DNA of 64,000 nt from Janthinobacterium psychrotolerans. Its GTDB lineage: Bacteria; Pseudomonadota; Gammaproteobacteria; Burkholderiales; Burkholderiaceae_D. A program made the position numbers and the translations under genes. The notes under the pieces are model-generated. The model searched no databases and was not told where the DNA came from. It was given only the letters and a program-made list of their open reading frames with translations. Below are positions 17,690-27,348 of this stretch, one piece after another. The stretch is taken from contig NZ_LOCQ01000056.1 in NCBI RefSeq assembly GCF_001677885.1, positions 186,001 through 250,000 on the forward strand, in the 5' to 3' direction. Position 1 is the stretch's first letter, and each line of letters starts with the position of its first letter.

Positions 17690-18886
17690 ATGCAACTGTC
17701 TTCTCCTCTGACAGACCACGCCAGCGCGGCCGGCCAGCCCGCCTGGAGCGCCGTCGGCGCCATGACCATGTGCGTGGCGCTGCTGATCGCGGCCGAATTC
17801 ATGCCAGTCAGCCTGCTCACGCCGATTGCCCGTGACCTCGGCGCCACGCAAGGCATGGCCGGCCAGGCGATCGCCGTCTCGGGTCTGTTCGCCGTCGCCA
17901 CCAGCCTGCTGATACCGGCCGTCGCGCGCCGCCACGACCGCCGCCATGTGCTGATCGCGCTGACCTGGACCATGCTGGCCTCGCTGGTGCTGATCGCCAT
18001 GGCGCCCGACTTTACCGTGCTGATGCTGGCGCGCGCCCTGCTCGGCGTGACCATCGGCGGCTTCTGGGCGCTGTCCACCGCCACCGTGATGCGGCTGGTG
18101 CCGGGCGAGCTGCTGCCCAAGGCACTCGGCTTGATGTATACGGGTAACGCCGTGGCGGCGGCGCTGGCAGCGCCTATGGGCAGCTACTTCGGCGCCATTA
18201 TCGGCTGGCGCGCCACCTTCTGGACCCTGGTGCCGCTGGTGCTGATCAACCTGCTGTGGCAAGCAGCCAGCCTGCCGTCCTTGCCCCCCTTGCCGCCCGA
18301 TGCAAGCAAAGCAACGACCAGCGTGCTGGGCCTGTTGAAGCGCCGCCATGTGGCACTGGCGATGGCCGGCGCCATGCTGTCGTTTGGCGGAGCATTTACC
18401 AGCTTTACGTACTTCCGGCCCTTTCTTGAAACGTACACGCAAGCGAGCGTGCCGCAAATGTCGATGCTGCTGCTGGGACTGGGCGTGGCCGGCTTTGCCG
18501 GCACCTATGGCGCCACCCTGCTGCTGGGCCGCCACCTGTACCCGCTGCTGCGCTGGCTGCCGCTGGCGCTGGGACTGGTCACCGTGCTGCTGCTGGGCGT
18601 TGGCCACCATCTGTGGGTCACGGCAATCGCGCTGGCCGCCTGGGGCGCGCTCAATGCGGCCATTCCCGTCGCCTGGTCGACCTGGCTGACGCGCGGCGTG
18701 CGCGACGCGCCCGAAAGCGGCGGCGGCCTGATGGTCGCGGCGATCCAGTTGTCCATCATGGCCGGCGCCGCATTGGGCGGCCTGCTGCTCGACCATTTTT
18801 ACATCACGGCCACCCTGCTCGGCGGCGCGGCGTTGCTGGCCATGGCTTGCCTGCTGGTCGGCAATGGCAGGCGGCTGCAGGCCTGA
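17690..18886 (+). CDS. MFS transporter, DHA1 drug/metabolite exporter type
   Basis: Inner-membrane proton antiporter of 398 residues with 12 predicted helices. The first helix includes MCVALLIAAEFMPVSLLTPI. The helix 2-3 loop reads PAVARRHDRRHVL and the helix 4-5 region LLGVTIGGFWALSTATVMRL. These blocks are like NepI/YdhP-type exporters (purine ribonucleoside and arabinose-efflux group). The substrate is not determinable from sequence. It is divergent from the LysR gene and followed after 35 bp by an exported hydrolase gene, so the two may form an operon under that regulator. Confidence 0.92.
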   Translation: MQLSSPLTDHASAAGQPAWSAVGAMTMCVALLIAAEFMPVSLLTPIARDLGATQGMAGQAIAVSGLFAVATSLLIPAVARRHDRRHVLIALTWTMLASLVLIAMAPDFTVLMLARALLGVTIGGFWALSTATVMRLVPGELLPKALGLMYTGNAVAAALAAPMGSYFGAIIGWRATFWTLVPLVLINLLWQAASLPSLPPLPPDASKATTSVLGLLKRRHVALAMAGAMLSFGGAFTSFTYFRPFLETYTQASVPQMSMLLLGLGVAGFAGTYGATLLLGRHLYPLLRWLPLALGLVTVLLLGVGHHLWVTAIALAAWGALNAAIPVAWSTWLTRGVRDAPESGGGLMVAAIQLSIMAGAALGGLLLDHFYITATLLGGAALLAMACLLVGNGRRLQA

Positions 18887-18921
18887 CACCATCCTTTCTC
18901 AACTCACACTCAGGAACCAAC

Positions 18922-19953
18922 GTGAAAAAATGCCATTTGATACTTGCACTGATGATCGCCGCATCGTTCAACGCCACAGGAGCGGACATGTCCAGAGGAG
19001 CCAACAATTTTTACGCCAGCACCGGGGTGACGGCGCAAAAAGTCGTTTTCAGGAACCAGTACCAGATGCAGGTGGCCGGCAATCTGTACCTGCCCAAGGG
19101 CGCCAGGGCCGGTGAGCGCCATGCCGCCATTATCGTCGGCCACCCAATGGGCGCGGTGAAGGAGCAAAGCGCCAATCTGTATGCCCAAAAGCTGGCCGAA
19201 CAGGGTTTCGTGACCCTGTCGCTGGACCTGTCATTCTGGGGCGAAAGCGAAGGCCAGCCGCGCAATGCGGTTTCGCCCGATATCTACGCCGAAGACTTCA
19301 GCGCCGCCGTTGACTTCCTCGGCACGCAGGCGTCGGTGGACCGACAGCGCATCGGCGTGCTGGGCATTTGCGGCAGCGGCAGCTTCGTGATCAGCGCGGC
19401 CAAGATCGACCCGCGCATGAAGGCGATCGCCACCGTCAGCATGTACGACATGGGCGGCGCCAACCGCAATGCGCTGAACCACTCGCAAACGCTGGCCCAG
19501 CGCAAGCAGATCATCACCAAGGCGGCGGCGCAGCGTGACGTGGAGTTTGGCGGCGGCGCCGTGGCCTACACCAGCGGCACGGTGCATGCACTGACGGAAA
19601 GCAGCCATCCGATCGAGCGCGAATTCTACGACTTCTATCGTACCCCGCGCGGCGAATATACGCCCAGGGGCGCCACCACGCTGACCACCACCCACCCTAC
19701 CTTGAGCAGCAACGTCAAGTTCATGAATTTCTACCCGTTCAACGATATCGAGACCATCTCGCCGCGCCCCATGCTGTTCATCACCGGCGACCAGGCGCAC
19801 TCGCGCGAATTCAGCCAGGAAGCGTATCGCCTGGCGGGCCAGCCCAAGGAACTCGTGACTATCCCGGGCGCCGGCCATGTCGATCTGTACGACCGGGTCG
19901 AGCTGATCCCCTTCGACAAGCTGGCCAGCTTCTTTCGCAGCAATTTGAAGTAG
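18922..19953 (+). CDS. Exported alpha/beta hydrolase (YcjY/DLH-like)
   Basis: 343-residue hydrolase with a Sec signal peptide (VKKCHLILALMIAASFNATGA). The start is GTG at 18922, with AGGA 8 bp upstream; the long open frame before it is a shadow of the MFS gene. The fold shows VVFRNQYQMQVAGNLYLPKG, the oxyanion strand AAIIVGHPMGAVKEQS, and a nucleophile elbow GICGSGSF in which Cys replaces the usual Ser, as in dienelactone-hydrolase-type enzymes. DMGGANRNALNHSQ and the final His in GAGHVDLYDRVE follow. It probably acts in the periplasm. It lies behind the MFS exporter gene. The substrate is unknown. Confidence 0.87.
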   Translation: MKKCHLILALMIAASFNATGADMSRGANNFYASTGVTAQKVVFRNQYQMQVAGNLYLPKGARAGERHAAIIVGHPMGAVKEQSANLYAQKLAEQGFVTLSLDLSFWGESEGQPRNAVSPDIYAEDFSAAVDFLGTQASVDRQRIGVLGICGSGSFVISAAKIDPRMKAIATVSMYDMGGANRNALNHSQTLAQRKQIITKAAAQRDVEFGGGAVAYTSGTVHALTESSHPIEREFYDFYRTPRGEYTPRGATTLTTTHPTLSSNVKFMNFYPFNDIETISPRPMLFITGDQAHSREFSQEAYRLAGQPKELVTIPGAGHVDLYDRVELIPFDKLASFFRSNLK

Positions 19954-19970
19954 TCGAAGAGCAGGATGAT

Positions 19971-20465
19971 TTAACGACTCTGGTACACGCCTTTCATGAC
20001 CAGGCCGCCACGCATTTTCTTGGCGCCCGGCGCCAGGCCGGCCGGGCAAGCGCCTTCGAACGTGGCCTTGAGCTCGGTATGCTGCACTTCGGTCTTGCCC
20101 TTGAGCTCGAAACTGGTGTCGGCAGTGAGCGTATAGGCGCGCGCCAGGTCGCCCTTGAAGCTGGCCGCCAGCTTCGCGTCGGGGCATTGGGCCTGGACGC
20201 GGTAGCTGTCGCCGTCGCGGCTTTGCGATTCGATCTGGCATTCGGTCTCGAAATTGGCCCACAGGTCGTCGTCGATCAGGCGGTCCTTGCCCTGGTCGAC
20301 GCAGATTTCCCATGAATGGGGCGAGGTGGTGGGCGTCACTTTCCACAGCCCGCTGGCGCGCTGCAGGCGCTGCGCCGGCTCCGCCGCCGTGGCAGTCGCA
20401 GTGGCGGCCAAGGCCAGCGGCAGGGAAATCAATGTCATCAACAGCAGTGTGGCGGTGCGCTTCAT
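19971..20465 (-). CDS. DUF3617 domain-containing exported protein
   Basis: 164-residue protein with a signal peptide (MKRTATLLLMTLISLPLALA), followed by the DUF3617 pattern: GLWKVTP, a Cys in WEICVDQ, CQIESQSRDGDSYRVQAQC and a closing GACPAGLAPGAK. Cysteines at ICVD, ECQIE, QCPD and GACPA could form two disulfides in the periplasm. The family function is unknown. The start at 20463-20465 is chosen over the upstream frame because it begins the signal peptide. It converges on the hydrolase gene with a 17-bp gap and lies downstream of the aldehyde-oxidase operon's last gene on no shared strand context beyond proximity to 20533. Confidence 0.82.
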   Translation of the reverse strand: MKRTATLLLMTLISLPLALAATATATAAEPAQRLQRASGLWKVTPTTSPHSWEICVDQGKDRLIDDDLWANFETECQIESQSRDGDSYRVQAQCPDAKLAASFKGDLARAYTLTADTSFELKGKTEVQHTELKATFEGACPAGLAPGAKKMRGGLVMKGVYQSR

Positions 20466-20532
20466 GTGGCGTGTCCCCGATAGTAAAAAAGCCAATATAG
20501 CCCAGAGGACCACGCACCAGCCACACCGTAGC

Positions 20533-22844
20533 TCATACCTCGTCGCTCATCACCGGGGCACTCATCACTTTATCCGGCGTCATCGGCGTGCTGCGCACCC
20601 GCTTGCCCGTCGCGTGGTAGATGGCGTTGGAAATGGCGGCGGCCACGCCGACGATGCCGATTTCCCCCACGCCCTTGGCGCCCAGGCGGCTGACGATGCG
20701 GTCGTCCTCCTGCACGAAGAGGACGTCGATATCGTGGATATCGGCGTTGACGGCCACATGGTATTCGCTCAGGTTGTGGTTCATGAAGCGCCCCAGCGCG
20801 TGGTCCATATGGGTTTCTTCGTGCAGCGCCTGGCTGATGCCCCACACGACGGCGCCGCTGACCTGGCTGGCGGCGGTTCTGGTATTGATGATGCGCCCGG
20901 CCGCCACCGCGCTGACCACGCGCGTGACCCGCACGGTGCCGAATTCCTCGTCCACCCGCACTTCGCAAAATACCGCCGAATGCACGGCGCGCGTATATTT
21001 GCGCTGCTTGAGCATGTTCGGCAGCAGCAGATATTTTTCCTCGATCCGCGTCACCTCGGCCGCCTTGAGCAACTCCACCAGCGCCATGCCTGTGCCGTGC
21101 TCGCGGCGCAGGCGGATGCGCCCCTCGGCGAACTCCACGTCGGCAAAGCGTGCGTTGTCAAACGGCGTGTCGGGCAGCTGGCGGGCCAGCTTGAACAGGT
21201 TTTTTTTCAGTTTTTCGCAGGCGCCCTGCACCGCCGAGCCGACGGTGGCCACATGCGAGGAGCCGCCTTCGACGGGCGCCACCGGCAGGGTCGAGTCACC
21301 GAGCTGGAAGGCCACGTGTTCCAGCGGCAGGCCCAGCTCCTCGGCCGCGATGGTGGCCATCACGGTGTAGGTGCCGGTACCGATATCGGTGGCCGCGCTG
21401 CTGACCACCAGGCGCCCGTCGGCGTGCAGCACGGCGCTGGCGCGGGCAAACATCTGCATCGCATCCCAGATGCCGGTGGCCATGCCCCAGCCCACCCATT
21501 CCGTGCCCTCGCGGCGGCTGCGCGGCGCCAGCGGCCGGCGGCTCCAGCCGAAACGCTCGGCGCCTTGCGCATAGCAGGCGCGCAGCTCCTTGGTCGAATA
21601 CGGCAGGCCGTCGACGGGATTGATTTCCGCATAGTTTTTCAGCCGGAACGCCAGCGGGTCCATGCCCACCTCGTACGACAGTTCGTCCATCGCCACTTCC
21701 AGCGCATGCACGCCGTGGGCCGCGCCGGGCGCGCGCATGTCCATCGGCGTGAACTGGTCCAGGTCGACCAGCTGGTAGGCCAGGCGGATATGCTCGCAGG
21801 CGTACAGCTGGCCCGACCAGTTCACCACCACTTCCACGTAATCCTCGAAGCGCGAGGTTTCGGCCACCGCCTCGTGCGCGATCGACCGCAGCACGCCGTC
21901 GCGGCTGGCCGCCAGCTTGACGCGCTGCCAGGTTTCGGGCCGGTGGCCAAAGGTAAACATCTGCTGGCGCGTCATCACCACACGCACCGAGCGCCGCAGT
22001 TTGATGGCCGCCATCACGGCCAGCGGCAGCTGGTACTGCGGCCGCAAGCCGGCGCCAAACGCGCCGCCCACATACGGGTTGCGCACCGTGACCTCGGCTT
22101 TCGACAGGCCGAACACGCGCGAGACATACCAGCGGCTGTTCTGCGAGCTTTGCGTCTTGTCGTAGATGGTCAGATGGCCGTCGGCGGCGCGAATCACGGT
22201 CGAGGCAAACAGCTCCATCGGGTTGTGATGCTCCACGCCGCTGAAATACTGGGCGTCGATCTTGCAGTCGGCATCCTGCCAGGCCCGGGCGGCATTGCCC
22301 TTCTCGTCGGGCGGCGGCGTAAAGCCGGCCTTCAGTCCTTGCGGCTTGTGCGGCCGTGACAGGTAGTTGAGCAAGCCGGTTTCATGCGGCGTGATTTCAT
22401 ACCGCACCTTGACCAGGGCCGCCGCATGGCGCGCCGCCTCGAACGTCCCGGCCACCACCAGCGCCACCGGCTGGCCATTGCTGACGATCTGCTCGTCATA
22501 CAGGGGCCGGAACGGCGCGCCGGCGGGGGCCGTCATGTCCTTGTAGAACAGGTCGTAACTGCGCATCTTTGGCCGGTTCAGATAGGTGATCACGTCGACC
22601 ACGCCCGGCTGGGCCATCGCCGCGCTGGTGTCGAACGACACGATGCGCCCGCGCGTGACGGTGCTGTTGACCACCACGCCATGTAACAAGTCATCGGCCG
22701 AAATTTCAGCCGCATAGCGCGCCGCGCCCGTGACCTTGTCGCGCCCGTCCACGCGCGGCACCGCCGTGCCGGTCTTCACGTAGCCGGTACCGGCGTCCGC
22801 CACCGGCGTGCGCAGCTCGGGTATCAATGCCGTTGTCGCTGAAC

Positions 22845-22848
<4 letters not shown>
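20533..22848 (-). CDS. paoC: Aldehyde oxidoreductase, molybdopterin-binding subunit (PaoC-like)
   Basis: Large catalytic subunit (771 residues) of a xanthine dehydrogenase-family enzyme that binds the molybdenum cofactor and oxidises aldehydes. Family blocks visible are AARYAAEISADDLLHG, VKVRYEITPHET, the cofactor-contact region NPYVGGAFGAGLRPQYQLPL, RAPGAAHGVHALEVAMDELS, GTGTYTVMATIAAEELGLP, and the C-terminal GAKGVGEIG, whose Glu corresponds to the catalytic base in this family. Third gene of an operon with ATGA overlaps (22845-22848 with the FAD subunit). PaoC of E. coli is similar in size. The symbol is by analogy with paoABC. Confidence 0.9.
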
Positions 22849-23875
<1,027 letters not shown>

Positions 23876-23879
<4 letters not shown>

Positions 23880-24454
23880 GCGGGCACCATGCCGACCGGC
23901 GCCGTGGCCGGGCCGTCCTGTGTTTCATCGGGCAGCTGCATCACGTCGGCCAGCGCCGCGACGATCTGCGGATAGGCGCCGCAGCGGCATACGTTGCCGC
24001 TCATCAGTTCGCGCACCTGGGCCCGCGTATCGGCCTGGCCTTCGGCAATCAGGCCCATGGCCGAACACAGCTGGCCCGGCGTGCAGTAGCCGCACTGAAA
24101 CGCGTCATGGGCGATAAACGCCTGCTGCAGCGGATGCAGCGCAGCGCCATCGGCCATGCCTTCGACGGTGGTGATGCTGCGCCCTTCCTGCATCAGCGCC
24201 AGGGTCAGGCAGGAATTGATGCGCTTGCCGTCGACCAGCACCGTGCAGGCGCCGCACTGGCCATGGTCGCAGCCCTTCTTGGTGCCGGTCAGCGCCAGGC
24301 GCTCGCGCAGCAGATCAAGCAGGCTGACCCACGCTTCCACGTGCAGCTGGCGCTGCTGGCCATTGATGTTCAGCTTGAGGGGATACAGCGGCACCGGCGG
24401 TGCTGCGGCGGCTGGTGCGGGGGAAATCGGTGTCGCGGGCAAACGGGTATCCAT
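23876..24454 (-). CDS. paoA: Aldehyde oxidoreductase, 2Fe-2S subunit (PaoA-like)
   Basis: 192-residue small subunit carrying two 2Fe-2S clusters. The N-terminal plant-ferredoxin-type site reads GCDHGQCGACTVLVDGK, completed by the Cys in INSCL. The second cluster uses CGYCTPG and NVCRCGAYP. First gene of the paoABC-like operon, with a good ribosome-binding site (GGAAGGG) before ATG 24452-24454. E. coli PaoA carries a Tat signal and the complex is periplasmic; here the proline/alanine-rich N-terminus (MDTRLPATPISPAPAAAAPP) has no twin arginine, so this enzyme may be cytosolic, unless a different start is used. Confidence 0.92.
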
Positions 24455-24658
24455 GGCAAACCCTTCCAGATGAATCGTGGGGATGCCTGAATATTAAGAT
24501 TGTAGCGATGGTTGTTATATGCGGTCTCGCACATATGGTCAATTCAGCGAGCGTTGCGCCAGAAAGCAGCGCCAGGCCTGTCGCGTGACAATTGCATAGA
24601 TTCCACAATTAATTCGGAGCTACTATCGCTATTGTTGCCAACTTCACCAGGAACGCCC

Positions 24659-26137
24659 ATGTCAGTCCTCAAGCCAGCCTGCACCAGCCTCGCCCTGCTG
24701 TTTACCGTCGCCGCTTCCGCCATCGAGCCCTCTTACCAACCGTTTCCGAAGGGCTACGGCTACCTGGAGCCAGCCGAAACACGCGCCCTGCAGGCGGCGG
24801 TCAAGCAAGGCGACAATGCCGTCGTGCGAGCGCACGGCTGGCGGCTATGGGCCGGCATCATGCAGCCGGCGGCCGGCCTTGACTGGCCGGTCTGGTACAC
24901 CTGGCCAAACACGAGCGACGCCTTTGCCAGCAAGCCCATTTCAGCAAGTGCCGAAGTCGGCGACACGAAAATGGGCAGTGCCCCGAAGCGCCGCATGGGC
25001 CGCCTGGGCGCCAGCACCCTGCCGCCCGTCAACCTGCCGGACACCCCCGCGTACATCGTTCCGGCCCAAGTGATCAAGGCGTATCCGAACGCGATTGTCA
25101 GCACCATCGATGGGGGAAAAACCAAGCTCAGCATCCGCGACGGCATCCACTTCGCCTTTAACGGCGATATTATGATCGCGACTGAATCGCTGAGCAAGGA
25201 GGCGCTGGACTTCATCCGCGATCCGAAACAGCCGGTGTACCAAAAAAGCACGCTCGACGCCCTGTACAGCAAGGATGATCCTGACAAAAGAGTACATAAC
25301 CTGAATGCGCCGGCCAGCTATGTCGTGACCAAGCATATGTATTGGCCCGTCAAGGCCAAGGGCTTGAGCGCATTGCCGGTGTGGCACAACGACTTCAGCG
25401 CAAGCTATCCGGGTTATGCCGGCTACGAAAAGTGGCACACCCTGGCTGCGATTGATCCCAGCGGCAAGCAGGTCGGGAAAATAGCGCAAGTGAGCTACCT
25501 GCATGGCGTGTTCAGGCACGACGCCACCACGCCATGGCCGACGATCACCAAGGCAGCCAGAATATACGGCCTGCAGGACTTTTATCACCACCAGGTCAGC
25601 CAGGCCGACTGGGACAGCTTCGACGAGGCCGACAAGGCCATCATCAACGCCGCCAGCTATTGGCTGAACGGTCAGCCTTTCGGCGCCGGCGATTTTCTGG
25701 TCACGGTGGCCATGCATATCAATACCAAGGAAATTCCCAGCTGGGGTCTGCAAAGCGTGTGGTGGTCGGATATACCCGACAGCATGCCATATGCGGCCAA
25801 CCGCCCAGCCAACCCGCAAGCCAAAGGACCATGGAAGCATTATTTGCTGACGGAAGCCTATGGCATCCCGGAAAAAGGCAATCCGGAACTGCTGCCCGTC
25901 GCCACCAACCCGTATATTGAACTGGTCACGCACCCGGTCGCCACCAGTTGCTATACCTGCCACGCGAACGCGGGCTGGCCGAGCAGTTTTCAAGCCATGA
26001 CGCCCGGCGTCACCAGTTATCAAAACCCGGCGTGCCCGAATCTGCGCGCCGCACTCAATCCTGAGAGCAGCTGCCTGGCGCCGTTCACCCTCACCGATTT
26101 CCAATGGATTATTCCTGATAGGGCGGTGAACCAATAG
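24659..26137 (+). CDS. Exported protein with a single haem c motif, function unknown
   Basis: 492-residue protein with a signal peptide (about residues 1-23, ending near TVAASAIEPS) and one haem-binding motif CYTCH (Cys431, Cys434, His435) close to the C-terminus. I do not recognise the large middle part; it contains many Trp and His residues (WPVWYTWPN, KHMYWPVKAKG) and a LHGVFRHDATTPWP block. Two further cysteines follow the haem site (PACPNLR and SSCLAP). The start ATG is preceded by CAGGA. It is divergent from the aldehyde-oxidase operon with a 204-bp shared gap, so it could be the periplasmic electron acceptor or a co-regulated sensor; that link is inference. Confidence 0.75.
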   Translation: MSVLKPACTSLALLFTVAASAIEPSYQPFPKGYGYLEPAETRALQAAVKQGDNAVVRAHGWRLWAGIMQPAAGLDWPVWYTWPNTSDAFASKPISASAEVGDTKMGSAPKRRMGRLGASTLPPVNLPDTPAYIVPAQVIKAYPNAIVSTIDGGKTKLSIRDGIHFAFNGDIMIATESLSKEALDFIRDPKQPVYQKSTLDALYSKDDPDKRVHNLNAPASYVVTKHMYWPVKAKGLSALPVWHNDFSASYPGYAGYEKWHTLAAIDPSGKQVGKIAQVSYLHGVFRHDATTPWPTITKAARIYGLQDFYHHQVSQADWDSFDEADKAIINAASYWLNGQPFGAGDFLVTVAMHINTKEIPSWGLQSVWWSDIPDSMPYAANRPANPQAKGPWKHYLLTEAYGIPEKGNPELLPVATNPYIELVTHPVATSCYTCHANAGWPSSFQAMTPGVTSYQNPACPNLRAALNPESSCLAPFTLTDFQWIIPDRAVNQ

Positions 26138-26319
26138 GACAAAGGCGGGACGCGCCCTGGGTCAGTCCCGGCGTCCTGCCCGGCACTCGCTTGTGATCAG
26201 CAACCGAGAAGGAATGTGCGCCCTTTTCAACGCTCTTCCACAAGCAAACCGCGGCTACTCTCGGGCCAGTGTCTCGGCCATGTCCGCGAGCAACGTGATA
26301 TTCGCAACGATGACAAAAA

Positions 26320-26886
26320 TCATGATGCTTGCGCCGCCCGCCGTTTCCAGTCAAACACCGGCAGATTGATACGGGTTTGCATGGTGCCGTCCCACGCCAC
26401 CTGAAAGCCGGCCTCGCGCAGCGCCTCGGCGATCACTTGCCCCAGCTGTATGCCCCGTGCATCATCGTCGCCCAGGTCGCCAAACGCCAGCATCACGCCG
26501 TGGCCTTCGATGGCGCGCTCGACATCCTGGCCGTGGTAAAAGCAATAGCCCGTGTAGTGATCGTCGGGCGCGTCGGCCACCGCTTCGGCCACGTCGGCAT
26601 AGCCATCGGACTTGGTGTAGCCGGCATTGGCCAGCGCGCAGATGCCACGCTCGTGCAGACCGTAAAAGACCTGGTCGAGCCGGTCGCAATCGGTGAGCTC
26701 CGACCAGCCGCGCTCGGCCTTTTGCTTCTCGCGCAGCATGGGGCCGATCAGGGAGCGCAACGCGTCGACATCGCAGTCGTCATCGACGATATCATCCATC
26801 ATCTGTTCGATGTCGTCGCGCGTGTAAAAGCCCGACCACACCCACTGCCGGACGCTGTCGGCTACATGCTGTTCACTGTCGGTCAT
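26320..26886 (-). CDS. DUF6891-like family protein
   Basis: 188-residue cytosolic acidic protein resembling the DUF6891 family. Features: an N-terminal helical region (VADSVRQWVWSGFYTRDDIE), an acidic stretch (MMDDIVDDDCDVDAL), then GICALANAGYTKSDGYADV, a Cys-containing GYCFYHGQDVERAIEG, LAFGDLGDDDARGIQLGQVI and a basic C-terminus. No catalytic motif is clear; the family is unannotated. Frame is open upstream to 27165, but the ATG at 26884-26886 overlaps the stop of the small membrane-protein gene (ATGA), a strong sign of the real start. Confidence 0.75.
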   Translation of the reverse strand: MTDSEQHVADSVRQWVWSGFYTRDDIEQMMDDIVDDDCDVDALRSLIGPMLREKQKAERGWSELTDCDRLDQVFYGLHERGICALANAGYTKSDGYADVAEAVADAPDDHYTGYCFYHGQDVERAIEGHGVMLAFGDLGDDDARGIQLGQVIAEALREAGFQVAWDGTMQTRINLPVFDWKRRAAQAS

Positions 26887-27059
26887 GCAGCGTTCCGTTT
26901 GACGGGTTTCAAGGCCAGCACATAGGGAATCGCGAGCGGCCCCAGCAAGGTCACCATGCACGCCATGGGCGCCGTGGCTTTCAGGTTGCGGCGCTTGGCG
27001 ACCAACAGGCAGGCAACGGCCGACATCGACCAGATCAGGGCAGGAATATAGGCAGTCAT
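26883..27059 (-). CDS. Small membrane protein of 58 residues
   Basis: Short gene read directly from the sequence. It begins at ATG 27057-27059 after GGAG and encodes MTAYIPALIWSMSAVACLLV, then a basic loop AKRRNLK and a second hydrophobic segment (about residues 31-51), ending KPVKRNAA. Two membrane helices with a positive cytosolic loop make it a small inner-membrane protein. Its TGA stop overlaps the ATG of the DUF6891-like gene (ATGA), so the two are translationally coupled and probably act together. I recognise no family. Confidence 0.7.
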   Translation of the reverse strand: MTAYIPALIWSMSAVACLLVAKRRNLKATAPMACMVTLLGPLAIPYVLALKPVKRNAA

Positions 27060-27348
27060 GGCGCACTCCGCTAGCGTTCAGTGAAGGGCCATGCTGACAT
27101 GGAACGGCTGGCGGCGCAATAGCGGTTCGACCTTCCTCGCCGCTGCACGCCGCCAGCAGCGCCATTTTCAGCTTGTCTTAAGGGGCCCGGCTACCAATGG
27201 CGGAGCGATTTCTGGCGCTGTGCGACCAGTGTGCCGGCAGTCAGCAGCCTGGCGTCGAGCACAACGCTGCCCTGCCCGGCCGCTTTCCAATGATTGTTTT
27301 CCTGGCGTAGCATCTGGTAACACACTGCGCCCGGCCGGCATCCGGCGA

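Noticed and set aside
20254..22359. 701-codon plus-strand frame opposite paoC
   Set aside because: No recognisable domain and shadow-like composition; the minus-strand gene has molybdopterin-family motifs.
27191..27313. 40-codon minus-strand frame after pyk
   Set aside because: Readable small peptide, but no ribosome-binding site and no family; could be a small gene but cannot be supported.
27330..27348. GCCGG-ATG-CCGGC dyad just after pyk
   Set aside because: Short stem with no T-run; not convincing as a terminator.
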